Shown: positions 15,968 to 24,450 of the stretch, piece after piece
Layout: every line of letters starts with the position of its first letter
How positions within the stretch are numbered: position 1 is the first letter of the stretch
NCBI RefSeq assembly: GCF_001623075.1
Contig: NZ_LMCF01000028.1
Span: 1 to 54,279 of the forward strand
Source: Pseudovibrio sp. Ad37
GTDB lineage: Bacteria; Pseudomonadota; Alphaproteobacteria; Rhizobiales; Stappiaceae
Reading direction: 5' to 3'
Length of the DNA stretch: 54,279 bases
Notes under the pieces: generated by a model
Told to the model about the DNA's origin: nothing
Seen by the model: the letters and a program-made list of their open reading frames with translations, nothing else
Database searches by the model: none
Program-made: the position numbers and the translations under genes

Positions 15968-17154
15968 CTGAGCTTTCCCATGTGCCTGCACAACAGGTTT
16001 CTTTTTTTGATGCTCCGGTGTTTTCTGAAGGGTTTCGCGTCTTCTTTCCGCTGTCAGCGCTTTATGCGGTGTTCTCCATCGTCGTATGGGGGCTTGTGCT
16101 TGCTGATGTGTTGCCAGTGCCACTGGATGCAGATCCTCTGCTCTTCCATCAGTATGAGATGTTCTTTGGCTTTTTCACGGGTGCGATGGCAGGCTTTTTG
16201 ACCACTGCTGTCCCATCCTGGTCAAACACACCAAAAATTGCAGGCGCACAATTGGCGGGGCTTGGCGCGCTTTGGCTGGCGGGCCGCGTTGCTTTCTGGA
16301 TGCTTGGCGTGCTTTCGCCAACTGTTGTCTTTGTGGTTCAGGCTCTCCTTCCTGCTGCACTACTGGTTGTGATTTTACCAAGGCTCTGGCGTGCCAAGAT
16401 GCGCCATCTCATGTGGCCGGTGCTTCTGCTTTGCGTGGCGCAGCTTGTTTGCTTTTGGGAGTACACGCAGATTGGCGTTCTTAATCAGGGGCTTGCGATT
16501 GCGGAGGGGGCGTTTGTCCTGATGGTCCTTACCGCGCTTGCACCTGTTTCCATGGTGATTGTGAATGATGCTTTGTCCACGCGAGATGATGGCGCCGTTT
16601 TTGTTCCGCGCCCACCAATGAGGCGTGCAGCGCTGTTCTGCATCTCTGCGTTTACTCTTGCCAAGGTGCTGGGTGTTTCTGATGCGTTGCAAGGATGGCT
16701 GGCGCTGGCGTCTGCCTGTGCAGTGCTCAACATCCTGCAGGACTGGCATATGGCTGGCGCTTTACGAACTTCCTTCGCAAAAGCGCTTTATCTGGTTTAC
16801 TGGTTCTTTGGAGTTGGCTTTGCCTTGGAGGCTGGCGGATTGCTTGGACTGCTGTCAGCTGGCTCTTATGTTTCTGGTCAGCATATGATCTTCATCGGCG
16901 GTTTATCTCTGGCGACCTTTATGGTTTTGACCATCGCGGGTCTGCGGCATGCGGGGTACTCGCTGAAGCTTTCCAAGCTGCTTGGAGCCGCGATCCTCTC
17001 CCTCATAAGTGCTTGTCTGGTCCGTTCGCTCGGCCCACTGCTTCTCCCAGATCTGGATGTAATATCACTGGCCTGGAGCCTGTTTGCGCTCGCTTTCACT
17101 CTATACCTGATCCACTTCCTGCCCGTGGTTCTCCGCGAAAACTTCGTAAAATAA
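15964..17154 (+). CDS. nnrS: NnrS family haem-copper membrane protein
   Basis: 396 residues, about 12 membrane spans. The N-terminal histidine motif FHQYEMFFGFFTGAMAGFLT followed by TAVPSWS is the family hallmark; GQHMIFIGGLSLATFMVLTI, and LRHAGY carry other conserved histidines. In Rhodobacter and Vibrio NnrS is a haem- and copper-containing integral membrane protein needed for growth under nitric-oxide stress and is induced by NO. Translation is coupled to the ATPase gene by an ATGA overlap and a GGGAGC ribosome site. The FNR/NNR-type site ahead of the operon agrees with NO-dependent expression. Operonic linkage to a complete ABC importer is the unusual point. Confidence 0.92.
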   Translation: MTELSHVPAQQVSFFDAPVFSEGFRVFFPLSALYAVFSIVVWGLVLADVLPVPLDADPLLFHQYEMFFGFFTGAMAGFLTTAVPSWSNTPKIAGAQLAGLGALWLAGRVAFWMLGVLSPTVVFVVQALLPAALLVVILPRLWRAKMRHLMWPVLLLCVAQLVCFWEYTQIGVLNQGLAIAEGAFVLMVLTALAPVSMVIVNDALSTRDDGAVFVPRPPMRRAALFCISAFTLAKVLGVSDALQGWLALASACAVLNILQDWHMAGALRTSFAKALYLVYWFFGVGFALEAGGLLGLLSAGSYVSGQHMIFIGGLSLATFMVLTIAGLRHAGYSLKLSKLLGAAILSLISACLVRSLGPLLLPDLDVISLAWSLFALAFTLYLIHFLPVVLRENFVK

Positions 17155-17166
17155 AGGCAACTGACT

Positions 17167-17400
17167 ATGCTTTCTTTATCGAGATTGTTTGAACCGAAGA
17201 AAACCGACCTTTCTGAAGGTCCTGTTTCAAATGCCTTTGCGCCTGAGTGCGGCGACGCAGTATCAGCTGGCAAGGGCTGCAGTATGAAAGACAGAGAGTT
17301 TTGCCATGATGCTCGGTGTTATGCTCTCTCGCAGGCTTGTCATGCAGGTTGTGATCAACACCAATTTATTGATGCGCTTTGGGCAGAGAACAGGCACTGA
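17167..17400 (+). CDS. Small cysteine/histidine-rich protein, unknown function
   Basis: 77 residues, with no signal peptide or membrane span. Six cysteines (residues 28, 38, 46, 51, 58, 62) and histidines at 47, 59 and 65 are packed into the C-terminal half: FCHDARCYAL, then ACHAGCDQH. The CH-x3-C and CH-x2-C spacings look like a zinc, copper or iron-sulfur site, although no known finger pattern fits. It begins 12 bases after the nnrS stop with AAGG upstream and is the last gene of the ABC-NnrS operon, convergent with the sensor kinase. I do not recognise the family. A role in metal or NO handling is inference from context. Confidence 0.6.
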   Translation: MLSLSRLFEPKKTDLSEGPVSNAFAPECGDAVSAGKGCSMKDREFCHDARCYALSQACHAGCDQHQFIDALWAENRH

Positions 17401-17409
17401 TGCATAGCC

Positions 17410-20007
17410 CTAGTCAGCAGCCTCAAACTGCTTTATCTGGCTGAGCAAAGCTTCTGCCAGTTGCTCCTTGCTGTAAGGCTTAGCCAGTCGTGTGATTCGC
17501 TCTAGACTTTGTGTTTGTGGTTCCAGTGCTTTGGGGAAACGACCAGAGGTGACGACCACTTTTTGGTCTGCGCAGGCTTTGATGCTGGCTTCAGCCAGAT
17601 CCCATCCGATTTTGCCATCTTCAAGCTGAACATCTGTGAAGAGAATGTCGAACTTGGTTCCGTTCTCAATGAGCACTTTAGCGGAGCCGTAGCTGTTGGC
17701 CTCGATACAGATGAGCCCCATCTCTTTCAGCATGGTCTTGGCGCGCAACAGGGTTTGTAGATCATCCTCAACCACTAGAATGCGGCGAGGCTGGTCAAAC
17801 GTAATCGCGGTGGTGGGTGCCAGATCTTCCAGCGGTGCCTGCGGAATGACGAGGGTCACTGTTGTCCCCTCTTCCTTCTCGCTGGTGATGCCCATTTCCC
17901 CGCCGGATTGCTTGATAAAACCAAACACCATGCTCAACCCAAGTCCAGACCCTGCAGACGTGTGGCGGGTGGTGAAGAAAGGTTCGTAAACGCGTTCCAG
18001 CGTTTCCTGATCCATGCCGCATCCGTCATCAGTCACACTGATGGAAACGCTCTCTGACCCATTGACGACGACATGAATAGAGATGGTGCCTGCATCTGAA
18101 ATGGCATGGGAGCTATTGATGCAAAGGTTCAGCATTGCGCTTTCCAGCTGACCGGGATCGATGCGCACATAGGTTGCGTCCTCCGGTAAATCTGTCGTCA
18201 GGACAATCCGTTCATCGATGCTCAAGGAAATGATCTCAGCCACACTCTCAATGAGATGGTTGATCTCAACGACCTCTGGTTCAAGGTGCTGTTTGCGGGC
18301 GAAGGCAAGCAAGCGCTGTGTCAGGTTGGTGGCCATCTCTACCGCGCTGTGAATGCGCTGGATGTTGCCTTTCAGATCAATGAGTTTGGAGCTTTTACGC
18401 TCAATTATTCCGACACAGCCAGAGATGCTGGTCAGGATGTTGTTGAAGTCATGGGCCACTTCACCCGTCAGCTGCCCAAGGCTTTCCAGCTTTTGTTTTT
18501 GTTGCGCCTGTTCCTGAACAAAGCGACGGTCCGTTGCATCAGAAAATGACCAGACTGCGCCACCTTCAGGTAGCGGGCTTTTGCGCACTTCGATCAGGAT
18601 TCCGTCATCATCTATCAGTTCTGCAAAGCGAAAGCGCGTGCCATGTGGGCGGACGTTTTCATCCTTCCATCTGAACCCTGAGTTCTGGATGAGCACACGA
18701 ATGTCTTTGGCCGTATCGATCTCTGCCTCACTGATGCGAAGCGTTTCTGCCAGCCGCGGGTTCCAGGCTGTCATATCATGGGCATCGTTGGTCAGAACCA
18801 GCCCTTCAGCAATGCAGTTAAAGGTGGTCTCGAACAGCTCTGTCTTACGCTGTAACTGGCCATAAATGCGGCGCAACCGAATGGAGTTGGCGCGGAAAAT
18901 GCGGAAAGAGTGCAACAACCGCGTGATCTCATCATCCTGCCGTGCAGGACGTGGGAGTACGGTGGTGTGATTGCCCTTTGCCAGACTGGACATGGCGTGG
19001 GAGATGCGGTTGATGTTTTTGGTTACATATCCGGCGATGTAGTGTGCCGACATTAAAGCCAGCAGAATACTTGCGATGCCTGTGAGCAGAACAACAAGCT
19101 GTGCGCTAGAGATGTAGGAGGATGTTTCCTGCCGTTGTTTGGCGATTTCGTTGCCGGACAGACGTACAAATTCAGCCACCAGCTGGTTGATCATTTGCGC
19201 GCTGGATTTGATTTTGAAAAGCGCGTTGCGAGCTTCCAGCTGTCCTGCCATTGCCAGATGGCGAATAGCGTAAAGGCCCGCGTTGTCCTCTGCTATTGTC
19301 TTCAGAACTTCAACAGCCTCCTGAACCTCAGGGGCTGATACGCCTTCCAGCTCGACCATCTGCAGATGATAGCGGCGACGCAGCTCGCCCAGACTGAGGA
19401 AATCGGTCACATGAGCTGCGGAAATCAGCAGATTAGCTGCTTGTCCAATCCCCTGCCACGCCTCACGTTCGTCTACATTCTGGTAGAACGTAGAGGAGTT
19501 CTTGACTGCGAGGCGCTCCATCTTAGTGAGATCAACAAGCAGGGTGCGGACCCGATCCTCAGACTCGCTGATTTGCTGGGCTGCGTTGACCAGCACAGCC
19601 ACCTGAGAGCGCATGAGCGAGAGGTTTTGCTGCACTTGCGGCAGAAAACGCCCGAGACTGCCCTGTTGCCGTGCAAGTGGGAAATTGTCTCGATATTGCT
19701 GTTCTGCCTTACTCAGCTCAACAAGCAAGCGAGAGCCTTCATTCTCGATCTGATAGACCGAGGAAAGATTCAGGATGAAGGGAGCTGAACTCACCAGACC
19801 TGCCGATTTATTAGCCAGTTGGAGTGAGCTTGCGATTGCTTCAATGGTTTTTTGGTAGTGCCCAACGAGTTTCACGTTGGCTTGGTCCAGCCAATACCAA
19901 GCGATCGATCCTGCAAACAGTGTTGCAAAAGTCAGCAGCGTGATGGCTGCCAGCAAACGTGTTTTGATGGAAAGCAGAGCTTTCAAGCGTTGGGGTAGAA
20001 GGGTCAT
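17410..20007 (-). CDS. Hybrid sensor histidine kinase (TorS-like architecture)
   Basis: 865 residues. One membrane span at about 15-40, a long helical periplasmic sensor (about 41-300), a second span at 303-328, HAMP linker (about 329-385), PAS-like domain (about 390-495), dimerisation/phosphoacceptor domain with GEVAHDFNN (His519), ATPase domain with the N-box near 627-634 and DGCGMD/GSGLGL glycine boxes, and a C-terminal receiver domain (acidic pair D748-D749, phosphoacceptor D792, Lys843). It lacks the Hpt domain of E. coli TorS, so phosphotransfer to the regulator must go directly or through a separate Hpt. The sensor is of the TorS helical type, which usually reads an associated periplasmic binding protein. 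It overlaps the regulator gene by four bases. Confidence 0.92.
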   Translation of the reverse strand: MTLLPQRLKALLSIKTRLLAAITLLTFATLFAGSIAWYWLDQANVKLVGHYQKTIEAIASSLQLANKSAGLVSSAPFILNLSSVYQIENEGSRLLVELSKAEQQYRDNFPLARQQGSLGRFLPQVQQNLSLMRSQVAVLVNAAQQISESEDRVRTLLVDLTKMERLAVKNSSTFYQNVDEREAWQGIGQAANLLISAAHVTDFLSLGELRRRYHLQMVELEGVSAPEVQEAVEVLKTIAEDNAGLYAIRHLAMAGQLEARNALFKIKSSAQMINQLVAEFVRLSGNEIAKQRQETSSYISSAQLVVLLTGIASILLALMSAHYIAGYVTKNINRISHAMSSLAKGNHTTVLPRPARQDDEITRLLHSFRIFRANSIRLRRIYGQLQRKTELFETTFNCIAEGLVLTNDAHDMTAWNPRLAETLRISEAEIDTAKDIRVLIQNSGFRWKDENVRPHGTRFRFAELIDDDGILIEVRKSPLPEGGAVWSFSDATDRRFVQEQAQQKQKLESLGQLTGEVAHDFNNILTSISGCVGIIERKSSKLIDLKGNIQRIHSAVEMATNLTQRLLAFARKQHLEPEVVEINHLIESVAEIISLSIDERIVLTTDLPEDATYVRIDPGQLESAMLNLCINSSHAISDAGTISIHVVVNGSESVSISVTDDGCGMDQETLERVYEPFFTTRHTSAGSGLGLSMVFGFIKQSGGEMGITSEKEEGTTVTLVIPQAPLEDLAPTTAITFDQPRRILVVEDDLQTLLRAKTMLKEMGLICIEANSYGSAKVLIENGTKFDILFTDVQLEDGKIGWDLAEASIKACADQKVVVTSGRFPKALEPQTQSLERITRLAKPYSKEQLAEALLSQIKQFEAAD

Positions 20008-20777
20008 GGCAGATCTACAGCGGCTTCATCCAGTGCGAAGACATAGCCTTTGCCGCGGCGGGTCTGCAAGAAGACCGGCTTGGATGGATTGGCCTCAATC
20101 TTCCGGCGCAAACGCAGGATCAAAACATCGACGGTGCGGTCCATATAGCGGGAAAGATCGCCCCCCAAATACTCCAGCAGTTCTACGCGATCAATCGGGC
20201 GGTTCGGATTCTCTATGAGAAACTCCAGTAGGCGCAACTCAGAATTGGTCAGGCTAATTTCCCGTAGGTTCTTGTCCAGCAACCGCCGCTCATCGCAGAT
20301 GAAAGAGAGTTCACCGAGAGGAATGATCCCAGCGCTGGGAGCTTGAGGTGCAGCGAGCGCGACTGTGGGCTCCGGTTCTGCAGGAACGTTGCGCTTGTAA
20401 CGGCGCAGAACGGCACGAATGCGAGCGATCAGTTCGCGCGGATTAAAAGGCTTCATCAGAAAATCATCAGCACCCGTTTCCAGTCCGACGATCTTGTCTA
20501 CTTCATCACCTGTGCCGGTGAGTAGGATGATAGGAAAATCGTAGGATGTTCGCAGGCGTTGAGCGAGCATCATGCCGCTTTCACCATCCAACTTCAAATC
20601 TATGATTGCCAGATCAAGGTTTTCCAGCTCTTTGAGCGCGATAAGCTCTTTGCTTCCGTGGCATGGCAGTGCCTGAAACCCGTATTCATGCAGCAGTTCC
20701 TGCAAGACCTCGCGAATAGCCGGGTCGTCATCAACGACAGCTACCTTTGAGGGTGACCCATCCCAACTCTCGGTCAT
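20004..20777 (-). CDS. OmpR/TorR-family response regulator
   Basis: 257 residues. Receiver domain at 10-125 with acidic pocket DDD at 16-18, phosphoacceptor Asp60 (AIIDLKLDGESG) and Lys109 (FLMKPFNPREL). A proline/alanine-rich linker of about 25 residues leads to a C-terminal winged helix ending RTRRGKGYVFALDE, the canonical OmpR-class wing. It is the first gene of the pair, with the kinase translationally coupled behind it, and is divergent from the AfuABC-like operon; that operon is the obvious target. Confidence 0.93.
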   Translation of the reverse strand: MTESWDGSPSKVAVVDDDPAIREVLQELLHEYGFQALPCHGSKELIALKELENLDLAIIDLKLDGESGMMLAQRLRTSYDFPIILLTGTGDEVDKIVGLETGADDFLMKPFNPRELIARIRAVLRRYKRNVPAEPEPTVALAAPQAPSAGIIPLGELSFICDERRLLDKNLREISLTNSELRLLEFLIENPNRPIDRVELLEYLGGDLSRYMDRTVDVLILRLRRKIEANPSKPVFLQTRRGKGYVFALDEAAVDLP

Positions 20778-20907
20778 TTAAGTAACCTTCCTCGCAACCC
20801 GTACCATGCTCCCAGACGCATACTTGGAGGTCGTTTTTGATTTTCTTCAGATTGCGGCGACAATGCACGGGAAAGTGCCTTGTCATCAATAATTCTAATA
20901 TTTCATA

Positions 20908-21060
20908 TGTAACTCATTTCTGTAATAAATGTAACATTTAAAATATATATCTGCTAAATAGGAACATACTTAACTGTAAATCATAAGCACTCCTGTGATG
21001 TTTCATGTAATTTTCTAATCAAGTTATGGGATTATGTGGGTGTACTTGTAAGTTGTTACA
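20908..21060. promoter_or_regulatory. TGTAA-rich region between the response regulator and afuA
   Basis: The 313-base divergent region has no gene. The pentamer TGTAA occurs at 20908, 20921, 20930, 20975, 21006 and 21047, plus an inverted GTTACA at 21055. The first three are spaced 13 and 9 bases, and two are preceded by TTTCAT. OmpR-class regulators bind tandem direct repeats about 10-11 bases apart, so these are candidate sites for the adjacent regulator. The region is strongly AT-rich. Confidence 0.45.
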
Positions 21061-21090
21061 CCTACATGCGTTTAGACTTGGGAGAAGATA

Positions 21091-22113
21091 ATGAAAAACG
21101 CTCTTTTAGGTGGTCTTGCTGCTGTTGGCCTTCTTGCTGCACTTCCAGCAACAGCTTCTGCTGAAGAACTCAACATGGTCTGCGGTGCTGAGCAGGACTG
21201 GTGTGAGCTGATGGCACGCGGTTTTGAGGATGAAACCGGTAATGAAGTTCTGATGGTTCGCAAAAGCACTGGCGAAACACTCGCTCAGGTACGTGCAGAA
21301 GCAAGCAACCCTAAGATTGACGTATGGTGGGGCGGTACTGGCGATCCACACCTGATCGCAGCATTTGAGGGCCTGACACAGGATCCAGGCGTTGATACCA
21401 GCGACCTGTTGGGTTGGGCATCCAACATGCACAAAATCTCAAACGGCGGCACTGTTGGCATCTACGCTGGCGCACTTGGCATTGCGTATAACGCTGAAGT
21501 TCTGGAAGAACGCGGCCTGCCTGCTCCAGCTTGCTGGAAAGACCTCACAAACCCTGCGTACACCGGCGAAATTCAGGTTGCGAACCCGAACAGCTCCGGC
21601 ACTGCTTACACTGAGCTGGCAACCTTCGTTCAGCTGTTCGGTGAAGATGAAGCCTACCGTTTGCTGACTGAAATCGGCAAGAACGTGAACCAGTACACAA
21701 AATCTGGTTCGGCACCAAGTAAAGCTGCTGCTCGCGGTGAAACCACCATCTCTATCGGCTTCATGCATGACATGGTTAAGCTGGCAGGTTCCGGTTTCCC
21801 GCTGAAGATCGTGGCGCCATGTGAAGGTACTGGTTACGAAGTTGGCGCTGTGAGCGTGATCAAAGGTGCAAAGCACCCTGAGCTGGCAAAACAGTTTGTA
21901 GAATACGCTCTGCGTCCAGAAGTTCAGTCCCGCTCTATTGAAGTGAAGTCCTTCCAGGTTCCTTCCAACTCCAAAGCATCCGTTGCTCCTGAGTCCCCAG
22001 ATCTGGCAAGCATCAAGCTGATCGACTACGATTTTGCAACATATGGTGAGCGTTCCACTCGTGAGCGCCTGCTGAAGCGCTGGAACGAAGAAGTTAAAAA
22101 CGCTTCTCACTAA
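21091..22113 (+). CDS. ABC substrate-binding protein, AfuA/FbpA family
   Basis: 340 residues with a signal peptide ending ATASA before EELNMVCGAEQDWCEL. The fold-defining segments KIDVWWGGTGDPHLIAAFEG, GALGIAYNAEVLEERGLP and SIGFMHDMVKLA belong to the Fbp/Afu family. Ferric-ion binders such as neisserial FbpA use an adjacent Tyr-Tyr pair; this protein has no consecutive tyrosines, whereas AfuA proteins that bind hexose phosphates also differ from FbpA. Three extra cysteines besides the N-terminal pair are present (APACWKD, VAPCEG). A sugar phosphate or other anion is therefore at least as likely as iron. Strong ribosome site GGGAGAAGATA. Confidence 0.85.
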   Translation: MKNALLGGLAAVGLLAALPATASAEELNMVCGAEQDWCELMARGFEDETGNEVLMVRKSTGETLAQVRAEASNPKIDVWWGGTGDPHLIAAFEGLTQDPGVDTSDLLGWASNMHKISNGGTVGIYAGALGIAYNAEVLEERGLPAPACWKDLTNPAYTGEIQVANPNSSGTAYTELATFVQLFGEDEAYRLLTEIGKNVNQYTKSGSAPSKAAARGETTISIGFMHDMVKLAGSGFPLKIVAPCEGTGYEVGAVSVIKGAKHPELAKQFVEYALRPEVQSRSIEVKSFQVPSNSKASVAPESPDLASIKLIDYDFATYGERSTRERLLKRWNEEVKNASH

Positions 22114-22126
22114 GTAAATCGAGCGT

Positions 22127-22159
22127 TGAAGGGCGGACTTATTCTCTGTCCGCCCTTCA
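22127..22159 (+). other. Intercistronic hairpin between afuA and afuB
   Basis: A perfect 12-bp stem TGAAGGGCGGAC / GTCCGCCCTTCA with a 9-base loop and no T-run, 14 bases after the binding-protein stop. It probably protects the afuA message from 3' decay. Confidence 0.7.
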
Positions 22160-22219
22160 CCCCATACGCGTTGCATCGTATTCGCGCTCGCGCCAATACA
22201 AAACTCTCGGATCAACATC

Positions 22220-24427
22220 ATGCGAAAGACAATTGCGCTCTGGCTCGCCGCCGGAATAGTGGGATTTTGCATATTTCCCTGGTACTCAGTAGAAAGCGGC
22301 TTTTGGTCTTTTAGCTGGTTGTTCAGCGAGTTCCTTAGCGAAGACGCCGCACCTGCCCTCTTCCAAGCTCTGCTTTATGGCCGCTGGTGGTTTGTTCCAT
22401 TAGCATTGGCATTCGTCGGTATCGGCCTGTCGTTTGCTTTGCTGAAAGATGAGCGAACCCGGGCAAAGGCCCTTGTTATTCTGTCTATGACAGACCTTGC
22501 TCTGTTGTTTGCGCAGGGCTTTGCAATTGGCAGAGTCGGGCCGGAACTGTTCGCTGATGCCCTCAACTTCGGTTCAGCGGCAGCAGGTCAGGTTGGCTTT
22601 GGCTCTGGGGCGATGATCACCGCTGGGGCTCTCCTCTTTATCCTCACCACAAGCATTTCTGGTCTTGGTCAGGGCCGCGGTGATGCGTTCATCGTTGGCA
22701 GCATCGGCCTCATTATTGCTTTGGTGATTACCTTTGTTTTCTATCCGGTTTCCCAAATCCTCATCCGCGCCTTTCAAGTGTCAGATGGCAGCATCGACAT
22801 AACTGCCTTCTTCGGGCGTTTCTTTTCCAGAGATATCTGGAGCCTTGCCTGCCTTGTTGGTGGCGGAACATGCGGTCCGGCCTGGAACTCCGTTTTTCTC
22901 GCAGTGCTTACTGGTGCTGGTACAACCCTCCTCGGCCTCGCCTTTGCGCTGGTCGCAACCAAAACCGCGTTTCCTGCGAAAAAACTGCTGCGCATTCTCA
23001 CCATCATTCCAATCATCACTCCTCCCTTTGTGATTGGTCTGGCGCTGATCCTTATGTTTGGTCGGGCAGGTGTAGTGACAGATGTGCTGCATGATGTTTT
23101 TGATATCTCGAAAAGCCGTTGGCTCTACGGTTTCTCCGGCATTTATCTCGCGCAGCTGCTTTCCTTTACGCCGATAGCCTTCCTCGTGCTCATCGGTGTG
23201 GTAGAGGGCGTAAGCCCATCCATGGAAGAAGCTTCTCAAACCCTCAATGCATCCCAGTGGCAGACCTTTAAGAACGTCACATGGCCTCTGATGCGTCCGG
23301 GTCTGGCAAATGCCTTCCTGCTTGGCTTCATTGAAAGTATTGCCGACTTCGGTAACCCGCTTGTGTTGGGTGGCAACTTCAACGTCCTGTCTACTGAGAT
23401 CTACTTCGCCATTGTCGGTGCTGTGGCTGACCCATCCAGAGCGGCTGTTCTGGCTGTCGTCTTGCTCATGCTCACCCTGTCTGCCTTTGTGGCGCAGCGC
23501 TTGTGGCTTGGCAAAAAATCTTATGCGACTGTGACAGGCAAGGCTGATTCCGGCCAGCATTCGCCGCTGAACTCTGCGCTTAAATGGACATGCTACGGTT
23601 TTGCATTGCCATGGGCAGCGTTCACCGCTGTTGTCTATTCCATGATCGTATTCGGCAGCTTCGTGAAGCTTTGGGGCTACGATAACACCTTCACGTTGGA
23701 TCACTACATTCGGGCATTCTCCGTCAGCTTCAATAACGATATCCGCTGGACGGGTGTGGCGTGGGACAGTTACTTCACCACGCTCACCATCTCCACTATC
23801 GCGGCTCCACTCACCGCTGTCGTTGGTTTGCTCACTGCCTACCTGCTGGTGCGTCAGAAGTTTGCTGGCAAGAACCTGTTTGAGTTCAGCACAATGCTCA
23901 GCTTTGCAATTCCGGGCACTGTGATTGGTGTGGCTTACATCATGGCCTTCAACACACCACCAATTGAGCTGACTGGCACCAGTATCATCCTGATCATCGT
24001 GTTCGTATTCCGTAACATGCCAGTGGGTGTGCGCGGTGGTATCGCGGCTATGTCCCAGCTGGATAAGAGCCTTGATGAAGCCTCCATCACGCTTGGAGCA
24101 AACAGCTTCACCACTGTTCGCAAGGTGATCCTGCCTTTGATGGGGCCAGCGATCCTTGCAGCTCTGGCGTATAGCTTCGTTCGTGCAATCACTTCTGTGA
24201 GTGCGGTGATCTTCCTGGTGAGTGCGCGCCACAACATGGCAACCTCGTTCATCGTGGGCCGTGTTGAACATGGCGAGTACGGTATCGCGATTGCGTACTC
24301 CTCTGTGCTGATCATCACCATGCTGGTGGCAATCCTACTGCTGCAGGTCGTCATTGGGCAGCGCAAGTTGCGTCGTCAGAACCGTCTGCAAACCTCAAAC
24401 AAAAACAAAGAGCTGGCTTCAGCTTAG
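22220..24427 (+). CDS. ABC transporter permease, fused double-domain (AfuB/FbpB type)
   Basis: 735 residues with two homologous permease domains in one chain. After an N-terminal block of about five extra membrane spans (residues 1-185), the first domain carries its EAA loop at MEEASQTLNASQWQTFKNVT and the second at LDEASITLGANSFTTVRKVI. FbpB proteins are about 500-560 residues; the extra N-terminal spans are characteristic of AfuB-like permeases. This supports assignment to the Afu rather than the simple ferric branch. It is followed 23 bases later by the ATPase gene. Confidence 0.9.
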   Translation: MRKTIALWLAAGIVGFCIFPWYSVESGFWSFSWLFSEFLSEDAAPALFQALLYGRWWFVPLALAFVGIGLSFALLKDERTRAKALVILSMTDLALLFAQGFAIGRVGPELFADALNFGSAAAGQVGFGSGAMITAGALLFILTTSISGLGQGRGDAFIVGSIGLIIALVITFVFYPVSQILIRAFQVSDGSIDITAFFGRFFSRDIWSLACLVGGGTCGPAWNSVFLAVLTGAGTTLLGLAFALVATKTAFPAKKLLRILTIIPIITPPFVIGLALILMFGRAGVVTDVLHDVFDISKSRWLYGFSGIYLAQLLSFTPIAFLVLIGVVEGVSPSMEEASQTLNASQWQTFKNVTWPLMRPGLANAFLLGFIESIADFGNPLVLGGNFNVLSTEIYFAIVGAVADPSRAAVLAVVLLMLTLSAFVAQRLWLGKKSYATVTGKADSGQHSPLNSALKWTCYGFALPWAAFTAVVYSMIVFGSFVKLWGYDNTFTLDHYIRAFSVSFNNDIRWTGVAWDSYFTTLTISTIAAPLTAVVGLLTAYLLVRQKFAGKNLFEFSTMLSFAIPGTVIGVAYIMAFNTPPIELTGTSIILIIVFVFRNMPVGVRGGIAAMSQLDKSLDEASITLGANSFTTVRKVILPLMGPAILAALAYSFVRAITSVSAVIFLVSARHNMATSFIVGRVEHGEYGIAIAYSSVLIITMLVAILLLQVVIGQRKLRRQNRLQTSNKNKELASA

Positions 24428-24450
24428 TCCTGGAGTTTCTGGAGTAAATC

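Noticed and set aside
22781-24271. Long reverse-strand frame opposite afuB
   Set aside because: Its translation is His/Arg/Glu-rich and shapeless; it mirrors codon bias of the real permease.
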